DNA of 64,000 nt from Rouxiella sp. S1S-2 (GTDB lineage: Bacteria > Pseudomonadota > Gammaproteobacteria > Enterobacterales > Enterobacteriaceae): positions 2,046,001 to 2,110,000 of the forward strand of contig NZ_WFKL01000001.1 in assembly GCF_009208105.1 (NCBI RefSeq), written 5' to 3'. The notes beneath the pieces were generated by a model, which did no database searches, had not been told where the DNA came from, and worked only from the letters and a program-made list of their open reading frames with translations. The position numbers and the translations under genes are program-made. This document shows, piece after piece, positions 27,666 through 37,083 of the stretch; position 1 is the first letter of the stretch; every line of letters starts with the position of its first letter.

Positions 27666-28520
27666 TTACAGGTTGTTGAGTAACCAATGATTAGGGGTGA
27701 CTTTAACATAACTGTTACCCCCATACTTATATGACGTATTTGCCGTAGGGTCATCCTGCAAGTTAACGGCGAATTTTACATGTTGCTGTAAATAAATAAC
27801 GTTAAGCAACTTTATTTGCTGTAATTCTTCATCATTCAAAATCCCAGAAATTATAAATAACACCTTACTGCTGCTGTTTTGCCTTTTATAATTTATTGAC
27901 ATAGCACGTAGCAATATTTCTGCATCATCAGCACTGATTAGAGATTCTGCAGTGGGGGATGCGGTATATTTTTTTGATTTAATGATAGGAAGACTGCGAG
28001 GAGGCTCCATATTGAGTTTGGCTGTTTTTAATGTACCATTACTCTCACCTTTCAAAAATATGAAAATTGCAATAGTAATTATTGGCAAAAAAATGTAGCT
28101 TATTATTTTAGGTGATTTGATTATTGATTTATTTTTTTTAATATTTTCAATGTTTTTTTCAAAGATACTGAAATCCCAAGGGTCGCCATTTTCTTTAACT
28201 ATAAAATTCAAAGTTCCAATGGTGATTAAACAGTTAAAAGGTTCGTGCTTAATTAAGGTTTCTACATCGCCTAGTTTTCTAATTGATACATGAGGCTCAC
28301 CATTATTGATAATTTCAAAATTAACACCGCCATGTTCTACAGGGATAATAAAAGTATTTTTACCATCGTGTGAACCAATTTCTAACACGTGAGCTGGTGC
28401 AACAACAAACGTTGCTACACCTTCAACCAGCTCGAATTCACAACCACATAATGGACTGTTCATAAGACGTAATGTAAGTGTTTTTTTCGGAAGTGGCCTC
28501 AATGCCCTCTCAGTGATCAT
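27666..28520 (-). CDS. sctD: SctD/PrgH, inner-membrane ring protein (compact form)
   Basis: First gene of the minus-strand ring operon. The layout fits PrgH/MxiG: a cytoplasmic FHA-like domain (about 10-115), one membrane helix (about 139-157, IISYIFLPIITIAIFIFLKG) and a periplasmic part. The periplasmic part is only about 127 residues, so the protein is 284 residues against 392 for PrgH and 371 for MxiG. The C-terminal end (YVKVTPNHWLL) looks native rather than truncated. Assignment rests on topology, operon place and this ending. The family is fast-evolving, so a search is needed for certainty. Confidence 0.82.
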   Translation of the reverse strand: MITERALRPLPKKTLTLRLMNSPLCGCEFELVEGVATFVVAPAHVLEIGSHDGKNTFIIPVEHGGVNFEIINNGEPHVSIRKLGDVETLIKHEPFNCLITIGTLNFIVKENGDPWDFSIFEKNIENIKKNKSIIKSPKIISYIFLPIITIAIFIFLKGESNGTLKTAKLNMEPPRSLPIIKSKKYTASPTAESLISADDAEILLRAMSINYKRQNSSSKVLFIISGILNDEELQQIKLLNVIYLQQHVKFAVNLQDDPTANTSYKYGGNSYVKVTPNHWLLNNL

Positions 28521-28627
28521 TATAAAAGTAATTCCTAGTGCCGATTAAGCAGATGAAAATAGAGTAGTGGGAAAGAGATGAAAGATCATGATTTCTTTAT
28601 GACCAAATATGATCAGTTTTAATTGTG

Positions 28628-28657
28628 GCAAGAAGTGATAATCGCAAGAAGTCATAA
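28628..28657. promoter_or_regulatory. Direct repeats in the divergent T3SS promoter region
   Basis: GCAAGAAGTGATAA (28628-28641) and GCAAGAAGTCATAA (28644-28657) are 13/14 identical with a 16-base period, in the 209-base gap between sctD (minus) and invF (plus). A further TCATAAA copy follows at about 28660. Tandem sites like these suit an AraC-type or HilA-type activator controlling both operons; which one is unknown. Confidence 0.55.
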
Positions 28658-28729
28658 AGTTCATAAATTTCAATATCATATTTCCATCAAGATAGAAGAT
28701 GACCTTCTGGCTAGAATATAACTCTTCGA

Positions 28730-29527
28730 ATGGACTTATATTTGCAGGTAGTTGAATCTATGCGCTTAGAAACAATTTCGCACATCATCAATGTGGGTGG
28801 TTTTGTTAAAATCACAGAAAAGAAACTGTGGCTAATTGAAGTCGTTGATTCCATTTCGTGTGAAATAGTATGTAATGTTAAAAGTATTGATGAAGACACA
28901 TTGGTTCTTAATGGGACTTGGCGTGGATTAATTGCACTTGATACTATGCTATTAAAAATAGTAAAAGGTAAATTGCGCTATTATGAAATAGACTTAATGA
29001 GACTGGCCAAGTTACAGGTATTTATCGATTGCTCTTCAGATAAACTAGAGGCCGGGCACATACGCGAGTTTAACGGAATTTCCCTTTCAAAAGAAATTAG
29101 AACAACCAGCCCTAGTGACATGGAATCTTGGCTTTTGCAACAGGCGATGCGTGCAGATAATGATTCAGACCCGATTGTGAATTTCTTACGCCAAACTGAA
29201 TGTTATAACTTGGTCAATTTTTTACTCTCTGCAACTAATGATAATAATCAGTGCCTGCAAAATTTATGTGTGCGTTATGGTCTTTCTGCAGCACACTTCC
29301 GGCGTTTATCGCGGCATGCCTTGGGACATACGACTAAAGTGACTTTGCGAGAGTGGCGTATGACAAAGGCTATTTTAGCATTCATAAATGAACCCAAAAA
29401 TATGACAGATATTGCCTTTGCTCATGGATATTCTTCACTATCGCACTTTTCTAATGATGTGAAGAAAATGTTAGGGATGACGCCAAGGGCGTTAAGGAAA
29501 TCAATTCTTGATGTGGTAATGAAATAA
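28730..29527 (+). CDS. invF: InvF-like AraC-family T3SS activator
   Basis: AraC-type regulator in the position of InvF/MxiE/YsaE, directly before the secretin gene. The C-terminal helix-turn-helix pair (about 175-262) is clear: LCVRYGLSAAHFRRLSRHAL, then TDIAFAHGYSSLSHFSNDVK and LGMTPRALRK. The 265 residues exceed InvF (216); a second in-frame ATG at 28760 would give 255. In the family, InvF acts with the SicA chaperone to switch on effector and translocon genes once secretion starts; SicA is also present here. The start of sctC follows its stop by two bases. Confidence 0.9.
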   Translation: MDLYLQVVESMRLETISHIINVGGFVKITEKKLWLIEVVDSISCEIVCNVKSIDEDTLVLNGTWRGLIALDTMLLKIVKGKLRYYEIDLMRLAKLQVFIDCSSDKLEAGHIREFNGISLSKEIRTTSPSDMESWLLQQAMRADNDSDPIVNFLRQTECYNLVNFLLSATNDNNQCLQNLCVRYGLSAAHFRRLSRHALGHTTKVTLREWRMTKAILAFINEPKNMTDIAFAHGYSSLSHFSNDVKKMLGMTPRALRKSILDVVMK

Positions 29528-29529
29528 TA

Positions 29530-31215
29530 ATGAATGCATATGTAGCTACAATAAAAAAAACGATTTTTATTTCTATATTTTTTTCTACGTTTACTTGTCT
29601 TAGCGCAGAGCCTATAAATAATGAAAATGTAGATGGTTATGTTGCAACTAACGAAAGTATAAGTGGTTTTTTCGGCGCATTATCTTCAGTGATAAATAAA
29701 CCTGTAATACTTAGTAAACTTGCTGCACGTAAAAAACTGAGTGGTGATATATCTCTCTCTGAGCCACTGTTACAACTCGAAAGCGTATGTAATAGACTTG
29801 GTCTTATTTGGTACAGTAACGAATCAACAATTTATGTCTACGATGCATCCGAAATGCACAGTAGAATTATCACACTGAAAAATATTTCATTCGATTTTTT
29901 CACACGCTATCTACGAAAAATAGGACTCCTTGATAAAAGATATCCCCTACGTGGAGAGGCGAGCAGCAGAACTTTCTTTATTTCTGGGCCACCAGGTTAC
30001 ATTGAATCAATAGACCAGCTTGCCTTAACATTAGATGAACAGGACATCAGCCGTCGTGATGTTGATTCGGTATCAATATTCTACTTAAGTAATACATTTG
30101 CAGAGGACCGAATATATTCCTATCGCGATGAGCGTATCATCGTGCCCGGCATTGCTTCTGTATTAACTAAGCTGTTCACGGGTATAACACCCGTGAAGAC
30201 ATCTATAGTGCTGCCAAAAAACACAACTCCTGGCATGAGACTTCCTTCACCTGGAGTGCCAACGGCCAACGCAGATGAACAAAAAGAGAGTGTTCCTGAG
30301 AAAAATATTGTTTTCAATGGAACCTCGTCGATGCAGATAATCTCTAACCCTGGGAACAATAGCCTATTGATAAAAGGCAGTGAGCAGCAGATAAAACATG
30401 CACAAAATTTGATAGCTGCGTTGGATAAGCCACGTAGACACATTGAGCTCTCAGTATGGATTGTAGATCTCAAAAGGAGCACCTTAGACCAATTGGGGGC
30501 CAATTGGAGCGGTAACTTTACATTAGGTAAGCAGCTGGGGTTTTCACTCAATGCAGGATGGGATGGGTCGGCAGCAGCTAACAATATATCCAGTACTTTA
30601 GACGGCGGTCAGTTTGTTGCAAAAATTATTGCCCTCAGTCAGAAAAATTTAGCCAATATAATATCTCGACCCGTTATTCTTACCCAAGAGAACATTCCTG
30701 CAGTATTTGATGCAAGCCACAGCATATATACCCGTCTACTGGGGGAACATAACGTAGAGTTACAGAAAATTACCTATGGTACATCCGTGAGTGTGCTGCC
30801 TCGATTTACACAAGATAATGAAATCGAGATGATGCTTAATGTAGAAGACGGAAATGCCAATGGTACACAAGGAGGAAGTGAAAGCGCTACATCTTCTTTA
30901 CCGGTGGTGGGTCAAACGAATATAAGTACTGTTGCTCGTGTACCCCGCGGTAAGAGCTTATTGATAGGAGGCTACACGCGAGATGAAGATCAGAACGATA
31001 ATGCAAAAATTCCCTTATTAGGTGACATACCATTTATTGGTGCATTGTTTCGCTATCGGATAGCACATAATAATCAGACAGTTCGCGTTTTTTTGATTCA
31101 ACCAAAGGAAATCTTATCGGCTAATATTACAGATTCTAATACTGTTTCTAACGAAATGCTTACTTCAACCCCTTTAAGGGATTGGAAGCAAAACTTGGCA
31201 CTAAGCTTATTTTGA
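29530..31215 (+). CDS. sctC: SctC/InvG, outer-membrane secretin
   Basis: Secretin that forms the outer-membrane ring through which the needle passes. The 561 residues are almost the length of InvG (562). A signal peptide (about 1-26, ending CLSAEP) precedes N0/N1 domains (FFGALSSVINKPVILSKLAA) and N3. The secretin core shows SRPVILTQENIPAVFDASHS and the family signature VPRGKSLLIGGYTRDEDQND followed by IPLLGDIPFIGALFRY. InvG needs the pilotin InvH for outer-membrane insertion. No clear InvH is present here, but a lipoprotein is encoded at the end of the opposite operon. Confidence 0.96.
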   Translation: MNAYVATIKKTIFISIFFSTFTCLSAEPINNENVDGYVATNESISGFFGALSSVINKPVILSKLAARKKLSGDISLSEPLLQLESVCNRLGLIWYSNESTIYVYDASEMHSRIITLKNISFDFFTRYLRKIGLLDKRYPLRGEASSRTFFISGPPGYIESIDQLALTLDEQDISRRDVDSVSIFYLSNTFAEDRIYSYRDERIIVPGIASVLTKLFTGITPVKTSIVLPKNTTPGMRLPSPGVPTANADEQKESVPEKNIVFNGTSSMQIISNPGNNSLLIKGSEQQIKHAQNLIAALDKPRRHIELSVWIVDLKRSTLDQLGANWSGNFTLGKQLGFSLNAGWDGSAAANNISSTLDGGQFVAKIIALSQKNLANIISRPVILTQENIPAVFDASHSIYTRLLGEHNVELQKITYGTSVSVLPRFTQDNEIEMMLNVEDGNANGTQGGSESATSSLPVVGQTNISTVARVPRGKSLLIGGYTRDEDQNDNAKIPLLGDIPFIGALFRYRIAHNNQTVRVFLIQPKEILSANITDSNTVSNEMLTSTPLRDWKQNLALSLF

Positions 31216-32357
31216 GCCGTATAAACCCGGACTCTTCACACTTAGCTGCGCTTAGGCTTCGTGAGCAACAACGAAGCAAGGCTCAAACTGAAAAAGAATC
31301 AGTAAACAGCAAAGTTATTGATGAAGGAGCACAGGATAATGCCGATCTGTTTGTTACAGAAGCAGATTCAGCCAACGAACTTATTTCGAGAGCATCACAA
31401 GCCGTCGATGAAAGCCTGCTTGCCTCTTCGCAATTTAGGACAAGGCGCGATTTGAGTTTAAAAAGTGGTGCTGATACGGAGAACAACTTTGATTCAATTT
31501 TAGAAGAGAATACTGTTCATAAAATAGCTCAGTTACTTAAATTTATCAGTGGCGTTGAGGGAAATAGTATACGTGAGATGCTTTTTAAATTTATGAAACT
31601 ATTCCCGGATGAAAGTGACAGGGTGCAGTTGCTGAGGAAACTGCTGGCAAAAAAAAATATCGATGAAGCTACAAAATCTACGCTCAAGATCTTGCTTGAA
31701 AGCATAGAGAAAGAAGCAGAACCAAAAAGCCTAAAGGCTGGTATCAATGTTGCCATGAAAGCACTATTGTTTGGCCGCTCTTTAGGAGTAAGTTCATCTC
31801 TGCTGCGTAATTGCTATCGAAATTTCTTGGAGACAAATAAAAATGAAACGCACATTTATCTCTATTGGATAACGCTTTTTGGCTATAAAAAAAGGAAGAA
31901 AATATTAAGGTTTGTAGAAAGTGCCCTACTAATAGATATAGATTCAATGGATCCAAGTTGCTCTCTTGTTGAGTTCGGCCAGGTATTGGCTCGGTTAAAT
32001 CAGTTGAAGAAGCTACGTACAGTGGACGAAGATTTTATAAAGGTTTTAATGAGGGCAGCTAATTATCGAGATCTAAATCAGGGGGAAGAAGATTGTTTGC
32101 TTTTTTTATTTTGTATTTTAACAGATGCTGAGCACGTTAAAAATTATCTGCATGAGTTGTTGGGAAAAAATTCGATAGTTAATGAAGAGAATGGGTGTGT
32201 TTTATTAATTCAGATTGTATGTAATTTATGTAAATGTCTTCCTGTTGAGTTTTTCGAAAATGCTGACGATAAGGTGCTTTTAGAAAAAAAATTATCAGAA
32301 ATTCTGGCTTTTCATTTCAATAGTGAAGTGACTAAAAAGCATTATCTACAACAATAG
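31182..32357 (+). CDS. sctW: SctW/InvE, gatekeeper protein
   Basis: HrpJ/YopN/InvE-family switch that holds back effectors until translocators have been secreted. The 391 residues compare with 372 for InvE. The N-terminal polar chaperone-binding and HrpJ-like region includes SHLAALRLREQQRSKAQTEK, and the body is all helical. No ATG is available near the start. The open frame begins at TTG 31182 inside sctC; another TTG at 31212 overlaps the sctC stop (TTGA) and would give 381 residues, an equally good choice. It is followed by sctV after 19 bases. Confidence 0.88.
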   Translation: MEAKLGTKLILSRINPDSSHLAALRLREQQRSKAQTEKESVNSKVIDEGAQDNADLFVTEADSANELISRASQAVDESLLASSQFRTRRDLSLKSGADTENNFDSILEENTVHKIAQLLKFISGVEGNSIREMLFKFMKLFPDESDRVQLLRKLLAKKNIDEATKSTLKILLESIEKEAEPKSLKAGINVAMKALLFGRSLGVSSSLLRNCYRNFLETNKNETHIYLYWITLFGYKKRKKILRFVESALLIDIDSMDPSCSLVEFGQVLARLNQLKKLRTVDEDFIKVLMRAANYRDLNQGEEDCLLFLFCILTDAEHVKNYLHELLGKNSIVNEENGCVLLIQIVCNLCKCLPVEFFENADDKVLLEKKLSEILAFHFNSEVTKKHYLQQ

Positions 32358-32376
32358 ATTTTAGGAATGTACAAAG

Positions 32377-34425
32377 ATGCAACGTGTAACACTACTTCTA
32401 AGAAAGCATCCTGAACTTATAATATTGTTGTTAATGGTTACTATAATAGCCATGCTTATTGTTCCATTACCAACGTACTTGGTAGATTTTCTTATTGCAT
32501 TGAATATAGTTATCTCAATGTTAGTTTTTCTTTCATCTTTTTATATAGATGGGATATTGAGTTTTTCTACATTCCCTGCAGTACTCCTTATTACGACCCT
32601 TTTTCGGCTGTCACTATCAATAAGTACCAGCCGTTTGATTCTCAATGATGCTGATGCAGGTGAAATCATTGAGACCTTTGGATTATATGTAATTGGCGAT
32701 AATTTAATCGTTGGTTTCGTGATTTTTTTCATTGTCACTATCACCCAATTTATGGTGATTACTAAGGGCGCCGAACGCGTTGCCGAAGTCGCAGCGCGTT
32801 TCTCGTTAGATGCAATGCCAGGTAAACAAATGAGCATTGATGCTGATGTGAAGGCAGGAACACTCGATGCAGATCAAGCAAAAGATCGCAGAAGTATTCT
32901 TGAACGCGAGAGTCAGCTTTACGGTTCATTTGATGGTGCAATGAAGTTTATTAAAGGTGATGCCATTGCGGGAATTATTATCATTTTTGTGAATTTTATC
33001 GGCGGCATCAGTGTCGGTATGAATCAGCACGGCATGGCGATGTCTGAAGCTCTGCATACTTACACAATGTTGACTATTGGTGATGGTTTGGTTGCGCAAA
33101 TACCCTCACTCTTAATCGCTGTGAGTGCCGGATTTATTGTTACTCGTGTAAACGGTGAGGGGGATAATATGGGGAAGAAAATATTATCTCAGTTAATTAA
33201 TCAACCTTTTATTATCGGTGTTGCTGCGATTTTGACATTGGGCGTTGGTATGTTACCTGGTTTTCCAATGATAGTATTCTTCCTGTTATCCATGGTTTTG
33301 TCTGGCACTTTTTGGTTCAAAATCAGAAATCAGAAGCTTAATGCCAATAATACCAGTACTGCCGGTGTTTCTAATGAAGAGGGGGGGGAAACACTTGGGA
33401 CGGGGCTGGATAGCACGATGAAGATAATTAATAATCTTGACAGTATCAATGCAGAAGCTGTTCCATTGATTTTACTTTTACCTCCTGAAGAACTTCAAAA
33501 GCTTGTTGACCAGAATCTTGCTGGTCATATCCGCAGCCAATTTTTTATTGATTATGGAATACATCTCCCAGAGTTTGCCTTGAGAAGTACTTCGAGTAGT
33601 AACAACAGTGTAACCTTATTGATCAATGAAATTAAAGCAGCAAGTTTTATAGTCCATTTTGATAAAATAAGAGTCATCAATAAATTAGACGAAATAGAAA
33701 TACTCGATATTGAGACCATCCGCGACAGCAGTGGCGTTTGGGTTGATGTCAGTGAGAAAGCAAATATCAATAATTTGGGGTATCTGTCTAGAACGGCTAT
33801 TGATGAACTTTACTCATGTCTTTCAATAGAGTTATCTCATCATATAAATGAGTTTTTTGGGGTGCAAGAAGCAAAAGCGATGTCCGATCGATTGGAACAA
33901 TCATGTCCGGAGTTAATTAAAGAAGTTTTGAGACACATGACAATGCAAAAAATATCAGAAATTCTGCAAAGATTGTCGTCTGAAAGAATTTCGATTCGCA
34001 ATATGAAATTGATCATGGAAGCACTTGCTTTGTGGGCGCCGAAAGAAAAAGATGTTATTTTACTGGTTGAACACGTTCGCAGTACATTATCTCGGTATAT
34101 TTGTGATAAATTTTCTATTAACAGTCAGTTGCGCGTTATTATGGTTACCTCTGAAACAGAAGATACATTTAGGCAAGGTATAAGAACCTCATCCGGTGGT
34201 TCATTTCTTAATATTGAACCAGCAGTAGCAGATCAGTTAATGGATGGATTTACTGCAGTATTGCAAAACTATGATTCTGAATTTAAAGATATCGTCATAA
34301 TTTCTTCCGTTGACATAAGGCGGTTTATTAAGAAATTTATTGAAACAAAATTCAGAGATATTGCAGTAATGTCGTTTGGTGAACTTTCGCAGCACGTTAA
34401 TGTTGACGTCATCCAAACAATATAA
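32377..34425 (+). CDS. sctV: SctV/InvA, major export-gate protein
   Basis: FHIPEP-family export gate: seven or eight membrane helices (about 1-310) then a cytoplasmic nonameric ring domain (about 355-682) that receives chaperone-substrate complexes. The 682 residues compare with 685 for InvA. Signatures include FPAVLLITTLFRLSLSISTS, the cytoplasmic loop DAMPGKQMSIDADVKAG and KDRRSILERESQLYGSFDGA, all highly conserved. The C-terminal domain is complete. The ATG at 32377 is preceded by TAGGA. In SPI-1 the effector chaperone gene invB follows invA; here sctN follows after 12 bases with no invB. Confidence 0.97.
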   Translation: MQRVTLLLRKHPELIILLLMVTIIAMLIVPLPTYLVDFLIALNIVISMLVFLSSFYIDGILSFSTFPAVLLITTLFRLSLSISTSRLILNDADAGEIIETFGLYVIGDNLIVGFVIFFIVTITQFMVITKGAERVAEVAARFSLDAMPGKQMSIDADVKAGTLDADQAKDRRSILERESQLYGSFDGAMKFIKGDAIAGIIIIFVNFIGGISVGMNQHGMAMSEALHTYTMLTIGDGLVAQIPSLLIAVSAGFIVTRVNGEGDNMGKKILSQLINQPFIIGVAAILTLGVGMLPGFPMIVFFLLSMVLSGTFWFKIRNQKLNANNTSTAGVSNEEGGETLGTGLDSTMKIINNLDSINAEAVPLILLLPPEELQKLVDQNLAGHIRSQFFIDYGIHLPEFALRSTSSSNNSVTLLINEIKAASFIVHFDKIRVINKLDEIEILDIETIRDSSGVWVDVSEKANINNLGYLSRTAIDELYSCLSIELSHHINEFFGVQEAKAMSDRLEQSCPELIKEVLRHMTMQKISEILQRLSSERISIRNMKLIMEALALWAPKEKDVILLVEHVRSTLSRYICDKFSINSQLRVIMVTSETEDTFRQGIRTSSGGSFLNIEPAVADQLMDGFTAVLQNYDSEFKDIVIISSVDIRRFIKKFIETKFRDIAVMSFGELSQHVNVDVIQTI

Positions 34426-34437
34426 GCAGGCAATGAA

Positions 34438-35730
34438 ATGCGAAGACCTAAAATTTTGACTCAGCTGGTACACCCCTTAGTTCTGCGCTCGGCAATAATT
34501 GAGGCAGAGCTTGCGGGGGTGAAAATTGGAGAAATATGTGATATCCGACGAAATTTATACAGTACTGAGGTCATCGCTCGTGCTCAAGTATTAGGATTTA
34601 ATCAACATCGGACGATGCTTAGTCTTTTGGGCAATGCAAATGGTCTGTCACGAGATTGTGTTTTACATCCCACCGGTGATGAGCTGAAGATAAATTTAGG
34701 TAATTTTTTGTTGGGTACTGTTGTTGACCCTTACGGTAAAGTTATTGAGCAAATGGTTGATGCGTCGCAAATTACTGATATTGAAACTCGAGTCATACAA
34801 GGATCAGCGCCTGGTTGGCAGTCTCGACGCGGGATCTATAAACCGCTATTGACTGGGATTCGTGCTCTCGATGGTTTGATTACCTGCGGCATAGGACAAC
34901 GACTGGGTATTTTTGCTTCAGCAGGGTGTGGAAAGACGACATTAATGCATATGCTGATTAAACACATTGATGCCGATATATTTATTATTGGCCTGATTGG
35001 CGAGCGTGGAAGAGAAGTGGCTGAGTTTATGGATGTACTTCGCCAATCTGGACGTAAACAAGATTGCGTTATGGTATTCGCAACCTCAGATTATTCTTCT
35101 CTTGACCGTTGTAATGCAGTACTGGTTGCCACAACTATTGCCGAATACTTCCGTGATAATGGCAAGAATGTTGTGCTCTTCATCGACTCAATTACACGTT
35201 ATACCAGGGCTTTACGTGATCTTGCTCTAGCCGCAGGTGAAGCACCGGCTAGAAGAGGGTATCCAGCATCAGTATTTGAAAATTTGCCGCGGCTGCTTGA
35301 AAGACCAGGTAATATCGAAGTCGGCAGTATTACGGCTTTCTATACGATTTTACTCGAAAGCGATGATGAGGGTGATCCCATTGCTAATGAAATTAGGTCA
35401 ATTCTTGATGGACATATTTATCTAAGTCGTGAACTTGCAGCAAAAAACCATTACCCAGCCATTGATGTTTTACACAGTCTAAGCAGGGTGGCGAGTCAAG
35501 TTTGCGAACCGGACCATATTTTGGATGCAGCTGCTATTCGCCGAACTATGACCAAACTTGAAGAGTTGAAAATATTTTTAGACTTAGGTGAATACAAGCA
35601 GGGCGAAAATGCTGAAAACGATAGGGCGATCGCTTTGCGCGAGCCTATATGTGAATGGCTATGTCAACCAATGCATAAAGCCGTCAATTTTTCAGAGGTA
35701 AAGCAAGGAATGCGTAAACTTGCACCGTAA
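34438..35730 (+). CDS. sctN: SctN/InvC, T3SS ATPase
   Basis: F1-type hexameric ATPase that strips chaperones and unfolds substrates. The 430 residues compare with 431 for InvC. Walker A is SAGCGKTT with Lys166; Walker B is [12 protein letters not shown]. Other signatures are the T3SS/flagellar [14 protein letters not shown] and [20 protein letters not shown], and [20 protein letters not shown]. Catalytic Glu and the arginine finger region are intact. It is followed by sctO, whose reading frame may start inside the end of this gene. Confidence 0.98.
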   Translation: MRRPKILTQLVHPLVLRSAIIEAELAGVKIGEICDIRRNLYSTEVIARAQVLGFNQHRTMLSLLGNANGLSRDCVLHPTGDELKINLGNFLLGTVVDPYGKVIEQMVDASQITDIETRVIQGSAPGWQSRRGIYKPLLTGIRALDGLITCGIGQRLGIFASAGCGKTTLMHMLIKHIDADIFIIGLIGERGREVAEFMDVLRQSGRKQDCVMVFATSDYSSLDRCNAVLVATTIAEYFRDNGKNVVLFIDSITRYTRALRDLALAAGEAPARRGYPASVFENLPRLLERPGNIEVGSITAFYTILLESDDEGDPIANEIRSILDGHIYLSRELAAKNHYPAIDVLHSLSRVASQVCEPDHILDAAAIRRTMTKLEELKIFLDLGEYKQGENAENDRAIALREPICEWLCQPMHKAVNFSEVKQGMRKLAP

Positions 35731-35764
35731 ATACTTAATATTACTCAAACATAGTAAGGCATTG

Positions 35765-36166
35765 ATGTCTCTCAACCAGGTGAAATTGATAAAATTACAG
35801 AGAGGACATGAGTATTTATTAAAGCAACAGCAGCTCTTATACTCCCAGAAGATGACACTACAGCAGTTAATTAAAAGTTTGCATGTATGTGGTTTAACGG
35901 ATAGAGCAGGATTGTTTTCCGCTCAACGAAAACTGGCTGTATTAAGACGCCAGCTTTTAGTTTTAACTCAGCAACAGCAAACGTTGAATGAAAAAATTAA
36001 AGAAAATTCACAAATGGTCGTTGACGCGAAGATGATATTGAATGCAACAAAGCGTAAGGTTGACAAATATATCTACTTGCAGCGGAACACTCTTTTCAAA
36101 AGAGAATTGCAGCTCAACCAACAGGAAGAATCGGAAATGGAAGAGATTATTTTATGGAAAACTTAA
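35765..36166 (+). CDS. sctO: SctO/InvI, central stalk protein
   Basis: Coiled-coil stalk (YscO/FliJ type) linking the ATPase and the export gate. From the ATG at 35765 it is 133 residues beginning MSLNQVKLIKLQRG, which aligns with InvI (MHSLTRIKVLQ). TAAGG lies five bases upstream. The open frame extends upstream to a TTG at 35720, but that adds 15 residues not expected in the family. The sequence is almost wholly helical with many Gln/Lys residues and ends EESEMEEIILWKT, like the InvI tail. It overlaps sctP by 13 bases. Confidence 0.88.
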   Translation: MSLNQVKLIKLQRGHEYLLKQQQLLYSQKMTLQQLIKSLHVCGLTDRAGLFSAQRKLAVLRRQLLVLTQQQQTLNEKIKENSQMVVDAKMILNATKRKVDKYIYLQRNTLFKRELQLNQQEESEMEEIILWKT

Positions 36167-37083
36167 GTGTCAAAAAAATGATAACAACACCTAATCTTGA
36201 ATCAAAGTCAGATAAAGTTATCTCTCTTGAAGATAGAGTGTTTCTTAAATATAAAGATAAAAAAAAGAATTCATCAATTGAAAACATGAGTTTCAATGTC
36301 GCCACATTCAAATTGTTATGTAACGATGTAAACATGCATGTGATGATAAATAATAAAATAAATCACGAAAGTATGTCTAGCCATCTTACTGAATTATTCA
36401 AAGACAAACAGACGCTTTCAGATTTACAACCTGTGGAATTGATAAGGATAGACGTTTTATCTTCTGGTCAATTAAAACAGCTCTTGAGGAAAGATCAGGT
36501 TGTCAATACTAATTTCCTTAACCAGGATGTTAATGAAACGGATTTTTTACGTTCAGGAAAAGAATTTTATCATCGCAACACAACGAGGCCGGATACTAGT
36601 ATTAAACACCTTGCGACTTTTCAGCGTGAAATGATTTCAGAACAGTCAATGCTATTAGATAATAATGACCTTATACCTGCCGCTGAGCATTCGTACGAGC
36701 TTAAGAAGGAAAATAAAAGTGATAATAATGTCATAGCCAACGTAATATTGCCTCATGCAGTGAATGAACGTGATCCTATTGCCAAGATTATGGTTAACAA
36801 ACAGGCAATGCCATCTACTCAATTATTGCCCGAAGAGAAGGTGACAATTGATCCGGCTGCGAAATCAAGTGAACCCATAACTTATAATTTTCAAAAAATT
36901 CCTGGTGAGCACAGTGTTAAGATTCATCCCCTAACACAGGTTCAGTTATCACTACAACCCTCATCAATACTTGTGCAGAATTTATTACAACAGCAGAAGG
37001 GCTATAGCGATACTTCGGCTGAATGGTTGTTATCAGCTGATTCAATTTTGGAAGATGAAAACGAGAGTGATAACCCACAGTGA
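36154..37083 (+). CDS. sctP: SctP/InvJ, needle-length regulator
   Basis: Predicted ruler and substrate-switch protein, identified chiefly by its place between sctO and sctQ and by being a polar, low-complexity 309-residue protein (InvJ is 336). The C-terminal part (YNFQKIPGEHSVKIHPLTQV then LSLQPSSILVQNLL) resembles the T3S4 switch domain. Ruler proteins diverge very fast, so family identity beyond position is moderate. It overlaps sctO upstream and the sctQ start downstream (GTGA). Confidence 0.8.
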   Translation: MENLSVKKMITTPNLESKSDKVISLEDRVFLKYKDKKKNSSIENMSFNVATFKLLCNDVNMHVMINNKINHESMSSHLTELFKDKQTLSDLQPVELIRIDVLSSGQLKQLLRKDQVVNTNFLNQDVNETDFLRSGKEFYHRNTTRPDTSIKHLATFQREMISEQSMLLDNNDLIPAAEHSYELKKENKSDNNVIANVILPHAVNERDPIAKIMVNKQAMPSTQLLPEEKVTIDPAAKSSEPITYNFQKIPGEHSVKIHPLTQVQLSLQPSSILVQNLLQQQKGYSDTSAEWLLSADSILEDENESDNPQ

